Shown here: in pieces, positions 5,932 to 11,022 of the stretch | Layout: each line of letters begins with the position of its first letter | Numbering within the stretch: the first letter of the stretch is position 1 | From: Oscillospiraceae bacterium | Lineage (GTDB): Bacteria; Bacillota; Clostridia; Oscillospirales; CAG-272 | NCBI GenBank assembly: GCA_015065395.1 | Contig: SVQJ01000043.1 | Coordinates: forward strand, 1-11,022 | Length of the DNA stretch: 11,022 nucleotides | Direction: 5' to 3' | Position numbers and translations under genes: made by a program | Notes under the pieces: model-generated | Told to the model about the DNA's origin: nothing | Databases searched by the model: none | Seen by the model: the letters and a program-made list of their open reading frames with translations, nothing else

Positions 5932-8900
5932 TTATTTCTTATCAACCATCTTTCTGGCCTTTTCTATGTATTCCTTGAATCTATCCTCATCACGAACGGA
6001 GTTGAACCATTCCCAACCGTGAGCAGCAGTCATACCGTAATACATAAGTTGGCAATTACCGTCAAATATATCCGGATCAGAAAGAGCTTCTACGGAACCG
6101 TCAGGCAGTTTCATATACTCCTTGCCTTTTATCACCTTTATTCCTCCGTATATCAAGGGATCACCAACATCCATTTCTGTTCCATCGGGAATGTTATCCC
6201 ATTTGGGATAAGCTTCAAAGGCTTTGTCAAGCCATGCATATCCTTCTTCCTTTTTACCGCAACCAAACAAAGCACAGGCGGTTCTGAAGCTTGTGCTTGC
6301 ATAAAGGCCAAGCCAAGCATCCGGAACGTTACCGTCATTACAAAGACTTTCCAAAAGCTTCAAGCGATACTTATTCCATGCCACAGCCTTTCCTTGAGCC
6401 GCCCAGTATCGTGACGGGCGTCCCAGAAAATGACAGATCAAATGAAAGTTATTCACGTCATGGCGAAGCCGACTCTCCTCATACTTTCCTTCTTCCCATA
6501 AACGATCCTCTATTCTTTCATCTTCAATGAAAGAGTATTGAGTAATGGGAGGAAACACGTTTTTTATGCCCGTGCGGTCTTCAAAAATGACGATATCCCC
6601 CTCATCATCTGCAACGTATGTATATTCTGCCGCTCCGACAAAGCCATCGGTCAGGCCTACAGCATCGTAGCGTCTCCAAAGACCGTCTGCAAGAGGCATA
6701 TAACCGTCTGACGTTCCCGTATATGAAGTTAACTCATATACAGCAGTTCTCGCCCCTGAAGAGTACTCGTTCTCCACACGGACGATGCCAACACCATTTG
6801 CGAAGTAATACACCTTCTTGCCTGCCCGATATAACAAGCCTCCGTCCATTCCGTCAACATCGAGGCTGAGCTTCAGACAATTATCAAATCTCCCTGCCTT
6901 TGTTTTTACACATCCTCCCTCCTCACAAACGATCTTAGTATTTATTTCATTGGAATAATTCGTATATTCTACGATCGGAGAAGCACCGATTCGCCATTCA
7001 TCTGACCATATACAATTTGTTGCATCCTGCAAAATCCCAAGTATATCGTTAAAAAGTATCGGTTCACCGGCAATTCCGATAACATGATCATACTTCCATT
7101 CGAATGACCAGCGGGGGTTTTCTGCACAGACATACGCATCTCTCTTTTTGCGAACACCTATTTTGCAAAAGAAGTTCCAATGTCCGGTCGCCGTGTAATT
7201 GGGATTCTGTGTTGTATCCGTTGCAAGAATTCTGCGCATGGCCGATGCCATGACCTTCGTATGTGCCTTTTCCATCTTAGTGGATGCAAGCTGTTCTGCT
7301 CTTTCCACATCCGGAAGAACATTCTGCAGGTATTGATTGTCTCCGTCTTCCTTCCAGTATTCCCAGCGAACCTTTCCGATCATATCTATCCAGGAGTTTT
7401 CATCATATCCAAGGCGACGAGCATTTTCCCAAGAGGAAATAATTACTCTATCCTTATCTGAATAAGAAACAGTAAATTCAAGCTCTGACTCAATAGTAGA
7501 AGTGCTATATTCGGCAGAATATACCCAAGTATTATCCTTGTGTATCGGCAAAAGTCCTGTTCCGCCTTTTATATTATAGCTGCAAAGGACACGGGTATCC
7601 TTCACACCGTCAATTATATGCTCGTGCCTGACAATACCTACACCTTCTTTATAATAACTCTTATAAAGTGATTTTCCCCTATTATCCCAGCATCTTGTCA
7701 CCCAAAGCTGACAGCTTTCAAATCTTCCGGCAGGCGTATCACAAACCTCATTATCGGAAACATAAGTCAGGGTGGTTTCATCTGTTCCGACGAAACTTTC
7801 TCCAAGAGGGATATCAGCAAAAAAATACCCATCACATTTGGAGGAATTGCAAAAGATGTGCATTATATCACGGTCTACCGTACTCATATAGCCTTCGCCG
7901 AATCCTTCATTCTTCCAATATCGGATCGAGTTGTCTATATATCGGTACTCTTCCGCAGAAGCCCCAATAAGATACTGCTTTTGAGGTATCTCCTTATAGC
8001 TTGTTTTAAGTACATCGTGCATCTTGATTGCATAGGATACAAGAGCTTTGTATGCATCGCCGTCATCAAGTATCTCCAAGACCTTCTTGTATGCCTTGTT
8101 ACCTTCCTCTGTTTTGCCCTCGTTCATACAGTTATAGCCAAGCCAGAACCACTCTCTTCCAAGCGTTTTAACAAATCCTGATTTTTCAAGACGTGGTATC
8201 TGCTTATCCCTTATAAATTCGATAAGGGCACCTCCATAAACCTGTGAATCCTCACGAGCAACTATAAATGACATTACCTCTTCATTTTTTCCTTGAGTTG
8301 CCGCATCAACGATCCGGGCATACAAGGCCTCGTTCTTCTTACCGGGGATCCACCACCAGCCCCTCATAAGAACATCTGCAAGTGCATGATGCTTTTCCTT
8401 GCATTCGTGCAAAGTTTCCACCTCGCGAAGTACCTCATTATAGACCTTTTCGAATCCGCTCTTTTCCTTCTTAACCTGCCAAAGCTTAAGTTCCTCAACC
8501 TTTTTCATAACTCGCTGAACAAGGGTATCACTATACTTTTCATCCATAGCGCAAAGTTCCTTTCTGATTCTCTTTCTGCCATCGTGAAGCTGCCATTTGA
8601 CGGTTCCCTCGGAAACACGCATCTTATCAGCGATCTCCGCAATGGAAAGCCCCTCATAGTAATGCATTTGAATGGTCTTTCGTACCTTATCGGGCAGCCT
8701 CTCGATGCTTCTGTTAACATCGTCTTTTTCCTCGGACAATGCATATATCTCAGACGGATTCATTACAACGAAATCGGAAAGAGCTGTATTCTCAACTGTA
8801 TCTATAGGAATAAAGCTTCGGTACCTCTTTATCATATTCAGAGCACAGTTTTTAGCAATACGGCAAACCCACGATGCATACTTTTTGGGCTCCTGCAGAG

Positions 8901-9093
8901 TATCAAGTTTCATCCATGCTGTAACGAATGCATCCTGAGCCGCATCCTCAGCCATAAAATGATTCTTAGTGACAGCCATTGCACTGTTAACTGTGAGGTG
9001 CTGATATCGAAGCACCAGCACCTCGTATGCCTTTTGCTCCCCTGCAAGCGTAAGCAGTACTAATGTTTCATCTGTTTCGTTTTGATAATACAA
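5932..9093 (-). CDS. ECF-type sigma-70 family sigma factor with a giant C-terminal extension
   Basis: Residues are numbered from the TTG start at 9093 (1053 residues). Sigma region 2 spans about 8-92, with AEDAAQDAFVTAW (48-60) in the helix that binds the -10 element. Sigma region 4 spans about 129-180, with the helix-turn-helix YYEGLSIAEIADKMRVSEGTVK (145-166). A normal ECF sigma factor would end near 185. This one continues for about 870 residues. First comes a helical, Lys/Glu-rich, TPR-like part (about 195-395). Next are two copies of a Tyr/Gly-rich, probably beta unit: AGRFESC (455-461) with GVGIVRHE (484-491), and AGRFDNC (733-739) with GVGIVRVE (767-774). A TPR-like C-terminal part follows (about 900-1053). 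No signal peptide or membrane helix is seen. No anti-sigma gene is adjacent, so the extension may control the sigma domain or sense a ligand; this is inference. The start is TTG, eight bases after AAAGGAG; an upstream in-frame TTG at 9111 has no such site. Confidence 0.9.
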   Translation of the reverse strand: MYYQNETDETLVLLTLAGEQKAYEVLVLRYQHLTVNSAMAVTKNHFMAEDAAQDAFVTAWMKLDTLQEPKKYASWVCRIAKNCALNMIKRYRSFIPIDTVENTALSDFVVMNPSEIYALSEEKDDVNRSIERLPDKVRKTIQMHYYEGLSIAEIADKMRVSEGTVKWQLHDGRKRIRKELCAMDEKYSDTLVQRVMKKVEELKLWQVKKEKSGFEKVYNEVLREVETLHECKEKHHALADVLMRGWWWIPGKKNEALYARIVDAATQGKNEEVMSFIVAREDSQVYGGALIEFIRDKQIPRLEKSGFVKTLGREWFWLGYNCMNEGKTEEGNKAYKKVLEILDDGDAYKALVSYAIKMHDVLKTSYKEIPQKQYLIGASAEEYRYIDNSIRYWKNEGFGEGYMSTVDRDIMHIFCNSSKCDGYFFADIPLGESFVGTDETTLTYVSDNEVCDTPAGRFESCQLWVTRCWDNRGKSLYKSYYKEGVGIVRHEHIIDGVKDTRVLCSYNIKGGTGLLPIHKDNTWVYSAEYSTSTIESELEFTVSYSDKDRVIISSWENARRLGYDENSWIDMIGKVRWEYWKEDGDNQYLQNVLPDVERAEQLASTKMEKAHTKVMASAMRRILATDTTQNPNYTATGHWNFFCKIGVRKKRDAYVCAENPRWSFEWKYDHVIGIAGEPILFNDILGILQDATNCIWSDEWRIGASPIVEYTNYSNEINTKIVCEEGGCVKTKAGRFDNCLKLSLDVDGMDGGLLYRAGKKVYYFANGVGIVRVENEYSSGARTAVYELTSYTGTSDGYMPLADGLWRRYDAVGLTDGFVGAAEYTYVADDEGDIVIFEDRTGIKNVFPPITQYSFIEDERIEDRLWEEGKYEESRLRHDVNNFHLICHFLGRPSRYWAAQGKAVAWNKYRLKLLESLCNDGNVPDAWLGLYASTSFRTACALFGCGKKEEGYAWLDKAFEAYPKWDNIPDGTEMDVGDPLIYGGIKVIKGKEYMKLPDGSVEALSDPDIFDGNCQLMYYGMTAAHGWEWFNSVRDEDRFKEYIEKARKMVDKK
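6649..6996 (-). repeat. Protein-level repeat, unit B, in the sigma-factor extension
   Basis: This stretch encodes residues of about 700-815. It shares an ordered set of motifs with unit A: AGRFDNC, then YYFANGVGIVRVE, a short Gly-containing turn, VYELTSYTGT, then GYMPLADGLWRRY. The spacing between AGRF and GVGIVR is 34 residues here and 29 in unit A. The copies are diverged at DNA level. Boundaries are approximate. Confidence 0.7.
7504..7806 (-). repeat. Protein-level repeat, unit A, in the sigma-factor extension
   Basis: This stretch encodes residues of about 430-530. Its motifs run AGRFESC, SYYKEGVGIVRHE, a Gly-containing turn, VLCSYNIKGGTG and LLPIHKDNTWVY. The same order recurs 278-283 residues later as unit B. 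The pattern (a short acidic turn, AGxFxxC, YYxxGVGxVR, then a strand ending in an aromatic W/Y pair) suggests a beta-sandwich-like or meander module. Boundaries are approximate. Confidence 0.7.
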
Positions 9094-9101
9094 TATGCAT
9101 T

Positions 9102-9108
9102 CTCCTTT
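9102..9108 (-). promoter_or_regulatory. Ribosome binding site that points to a TTG start for the sigma factor
   Basis: The minus strand reads AAAGGAG, then AATGCATA, then TTG at 9093-9091. Spacing is eight bases. The only ATG nearby (9100-9098) is out of frame and one base from the site, and its reading frame stops after ten codons. TTG at 9093 is therefore the best start for the sigma-factor gene. Confidence 0.75.
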
Positions 9109-9113
9109 CAACG

Positions 9114-9129
9114 AATGGAAATTTCCATT
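9114..9129. promoter_or_regulatory. Perfect 16-bp palindrome in the sigma-factor leader
   Basis: AATGGAAATTTCCATT is a perfect palindrome five bases upstream of the ribosome binding site. It could be an operator half-site pair, or in RNA a six-bp hairpin with an AATT loop next to the ribosome binding site. Which of these applies is not decidable from the sequence. Confidence 0.5.
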
Positions 9130-9131
9130 TT

Positions 9132-9141
9132 TAAGCGCTTA
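9132..9141. promoter_or_regulatory. Perfect 10-bp palindrome, cre-like core, in the sigma-factor leader
   Basis: TAAGCGCTTA is a perfect palindrome centred 15 bp from the centre of the 16-bp palindrome. Its core AAGCGCTT matches the core of CcpA-binding cre sites (TGWAANCGNTNWCA), but the outer TG and CA are not both present (flanks GAT and AAA). It lies about 50 bases downstream of the predicted transcription start, where a bound repressor could block elongation. Confidence 0.35.
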
Positions 9142-9196
9142 TCTTATAGACAAAAAACGATACGAAAAGGTTGGGAATTAATTTAGATTAATTTTA

Positions 9197-9224
9197 ATTA
9201 TGCAACATCCTTCCGTATTGTCAA
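9197..9224 (-). promoter_or_regulatory. Predicted sigma-A promoter of the sigma-factor gene
   Basis: On the minus strand a perfect TTGACA (9219-9224) is followed after 16 bases by CATAAT (9197-9202). The predicted start near 9190 leaves a leader of about 97 bases that contains both palindromes. It lies just downstream of the transporter terminator, so the gene has its own promoter. Confidence 0.65.
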
Positions 9225-9235
9225 GGAATATCAAA

Positions 9236-9274
9236 AAAAGATACGGAGTATCCAAAAAACACACCGTATCTTTT
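9236..9274 (-). terminator. Rho-independent terminator of the SulP transporter gene
   Basis: AAAAGATACGG (9236-9246) pairs with CCGTATCTTTT (9264-9274), an 11-bp stem with a 17-base loop. Read on the minus strand the stem is followed by a run of seven T residues (9239-9233). It starts 15 bases after the transporter stop codon and separates that gene from the sigma-factor promoter. Confidence 0.88.
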
Positions 9275-9289
9275 ATAAACATCTGAAAA

Positions 9290-10951
9290 TCAAACAATAT
9301 TTATCCCGGTAAGACGGAGGGCATCATTGATATGCTTTGCGAAATTTTCTTCACCCACTGTCTTCACAAACCCAACCTTACGCATCGCCTTCATAGGCTG
9401 CTCATTCACGTGCGAGAATATCATTCTGATATTTCTCTTTTTGCAGGTCTTAAAGAGTGCTTCGAGAGTATTCATAGCTGTTGAATCAAGCGCAGTAACG
9501 CCTCTCATACGGATAATTACATACTCTGTTTTCTCATCTATAAGTATCTCATATATTTTTTCAGCAGACCCGAAAAACAAAGGGCCGTTAACTTCAAATA
9601 CCTTGATATGCCCGGGAAGATGGATTCCATCCTCAATATCATTATCCCAAACTGTTACCTCTGTCTTATCACTCATTCTCTTCATGAACAGGACAACAGC
9701 CATGATCATTCCAACCTCGATCGCAACAACAAGATCGAAAATAACGGTGAGTACAAAGGTCACGATCATAACCGCGATATCGCTCTTGGGAGCAGTCTTT
9801 ATAATATGCCTTGCTCTCTTCCATTCACTCATATTATAAGCTACCACAAAGAGTATTGCCGCAATGGTGGGCATGGGAATAAGGCCGGCATAGGGCATCA
9901 GGAACAAAAGAACCAAAAGAAGCACAACGGAATGTACCATACCGGCAACAGGAGTTCTTCCGCCGTTCTTTGCGTTAGCGGCGGTACGCGCAATGGCGCC
10001 GGTCGCAGGAATACCGCCAAAGAAAACAGACCCGATGTTTGCAACGCCCTGTGCTACCAATTCAGCATTTGAATTGTGACGTGAGTTTACCATATTATCT
10101 GCAACAACACAGGACAAAAGCGACTCTATCGCCGCAAGGACTGCAATAACAAATGCATTCGGCAAAAGAGCACTTATCTTATCAAGGCTTATATCCATTC
10201 CCGAAAGATCAACTTTGGGAAGACCCATGGGAATATCATAAAGCTCACCTATGGTGTTAACACCGCTGTCAAGGCCGGGGATGAACTTGACCATCAATGC
10301 ACCGGCAAGAACGGCTACAAGAGAGGGGGGTATACGCTTTTCAATCTTTGGATAAACAATTAGAATTAAGAGGCACACAGCACCCACAAGAAGCGCCTGC
10401 CATGAGAAAGTACCGATCGCATCAATGTTTGCCTCGATCTTCTCAATAGTTTCAATGGGTTTTACCCCGGCGACATATTTAAGGCCGAGGAAATCCTTTA
10501 TCTGACCCACCAGGATCGTCACCGCAATTCCCGCGGTAAAGCCCGTGGTTATTGTATGAGGAATATACTTTATAAGCGCACCGAACTTAAAAATACCCAT
10601 AAAAATGAGTATGATACCTGCCAAAACGGTGGCAATAAACAAGCCTTCCATTCCTTCTGTGGCAACGATACCCGCAACGATCGTGGCAAACGCCGCAGTG
10701 GGGCCGGCGATCTGTACTCGGCTTCCGCCGAGAAATGAAACTATAAATCCAGCGGCAATGGCTGTATATATACCGCAAGCAGGCTCAACACCTGATGCTA
10801 TTGCAAGAGCAATGGAAAGAGGGAGCGCAATTACCGCAACGATCACGCCTGCAATAAGATCCTTCAGAAGCTGCTGGCTTGAATAATTCTTCATCACAGA
10901 AAAGAGCTTCGGCTTTAAGTAATGAAATGTGCTTGCTTTTGATTTTTTCAT
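9290..10951 (-). CDS. SulP/SLC26-family inorganic anion transporter with STAS domain
   Basis: This 553-residue integral membrane protein belongs to the SulP family (sulfate, bicarbonate or dicarboxylate uptake; the substrate cannot be told here). Residues of about 31-425 form the hydrophobic transport core. Family motifs are AGPTAAFATI (82-91), AAIESLLSCVVAD (273-285) and GGIPATGAIARTAANAK (312-328) leading to RTPVAGMVH (332-340). A cytoplasmic STAS domain spans about 428-548, with LDSTAMNTLEAL (488-499), the loop that in SpoIIAA-like proteins carries the phosphorylated Ser. Here the residues are Asp489-Ser490-Thr491. Length is normal for bacterial SulP. The start is placed at 10951 because AGGTG lies five bases upstream; the in-frame ATG at 10972 has no such site. 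The gene has its own promoter and terminator and appears monocistronic. No carbonic anhydrase or sulfate-assimilation gene is adjacent to hint at the substrate. Confidence 0.93.
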   Translation of the reverse strand: MKKSKASTFHYLKPKLFSVMKNYSSQQLLKDLIAGVIVAVIALPLSIALAIASGVEPACGIYTAIAAGFIVSFLGGSRVQIAGPTAAFATIVAGIVATEGMEGLFIATVLAGIILIFMGIFKFGALIKYIPHTITTGFTAGIAVTILVGQIKDFLGLKYVAGVKPIETIEKIEANIDAIGTFSWQALLVGAVCLLILIVYPKIEKRIPPSLVAVLAGALMVKFIPGLDSGVNTIGELYDIPMGLPKVDLSGMDISLDKISALLPNAFVIAVLAAIESLLSCVVADNMVNSRHNSNAELVAQGVANIGSVFFGGIPATGAIARTAANAKNGGRTPVAGMVHSVVLLLVLLFLMPYAGLIPMPTIAAILFVVAYNMSEWKRARHIIKTAPKSDIAVMIVTFVLTVIFDLVVAIEVGMIMAVVLFMKRMSDKTEVTVWDNDIEDGIHLPGHIKVFEVNGPLFFGSAEKIYEILIDEKTEYVIIRMRGVTALDSTAMNTLEALFKTCKKRNIRMIFSHVNEQPMKAMRKVGFVKTVGEENFAKHINDALRLTGINIV

Positions 10952-10992
10952 TTTAACACCTACATAATACATCAGACAAATTTTGCGATAGT

Positions 10993-11021
10993 ATTATAAC
11001 ACTATTAAAGAAGCGGCGCAA
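10993..11021 (-). promoter_or_regulatory. Predicted promoter of the SulP transporter gene
   Basis: On the minus strand a perfect TATAAT (10993-10998) lies 17 bases after TTGCGC (11016-11021), a weak -35 match. The predicted start near 10986 gives a leader of about 35 bases. It sits at the window edge, so upstream control sites would be outside. Confidence 0.6.
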
Positions 11022-11022
11022 T

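Noticed and set aside
8293..9063. Plus-strand open frame of 256 codons opposite the sigma-factor N-terminus
   Set aside because: It is antisense to clear sigma regions 2 and 4, with no supporting start signals or family motifs.
9068..9100. Ten-codon ATG frame (MHIVLSKRNR) overlapping the sigma-factor start, as a leader peptide
   Set aside because: The ATG is one base from the ribosome binding site, too close for initiation, and nothing supports a leader-peptide role.
9140..9180. ECF-type autoregulated promoter (AAC ... GTCTA on the minus strand) in the sigma-factor leader
   Set aside because: The spacing and motif match are loose, and a better sigma-A promoter lies just upstream. The recognition sequence of this sigma factor is unknown.
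9608..10072. Plus-strand open frames opposite the SulP transporter
   Set aside because: They are shadows of the transporter coding sequence with low-complexity His/Asn-rich translations.

Overview
The window looks like chromosomal DNA from a low-to-mid GC Gram-positive anaerobe of the class Clostridia, probably of the Oscillospiraceae/Ruminococcaceae kind. The reasons are consensus sigma-A promoters (TTGACA/TATAAT), strong AAAGGAG ribosome binding sites, a TmcAL (YlbM) gene next to acetate kinase (a pairing I recall from clostridia) and a very large ECF-type sigma factor. The taxonomic placement is inference. I see no RNA genes, IS elements, CRISPR arrays or prophage genes. No gene-free stretch exceeds 300 bases; the longest is about 196 bases (9094-9289), and it holds a terminator, a promoter and two palindromes.

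Region 1 (1-2436, all minus strand) is a sugar-metabolism operon. A strong promoter with a short leader precedes a short FGGY-family sugar kinase, then a NagB-like sugar-phosphate isomerase/deaminase homologue, then the first 31 codons of a second, closely similar NagB-like gene that runs off the left edge. The genes are about 22 bases apart.

Region 2 (2530-5925) carries tmcAL (minus) and ackA (plus), divergently arranged. Their predicted promoters face each other across the shared gap. TmcAL uses acetate and ATP to acetylate the wobble base of elongator tRNA-Met, and AckA interconverts acetate and acetyl phosphate, so both genes handle acetate. AckA is followed by a terminator-like hairpin and by a TIM-barrel protein of unknown function that resembles aldo/keto reductases. 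A bidirectional terminator closes this block.

Region 3 (5932-9224, minus) is one gene of about 1053 codons. An ordinary two-domain ECF sigma factor occupies the first 185 residues. It is joined to an extension of about 870 residues with helical TPR-like segments and a duplicated, apparently beta-rich unit. It starts at TTG, and two perfect palindromes lie in its leader. This is the least explained gene in the window.

Region 4 (9236-11021, minus) is a SulP/SLC26-type anion transporter with a C-terminal STAS domain. It has its own promoter and a strong terminator that insulates it from the sigma-factor gene.
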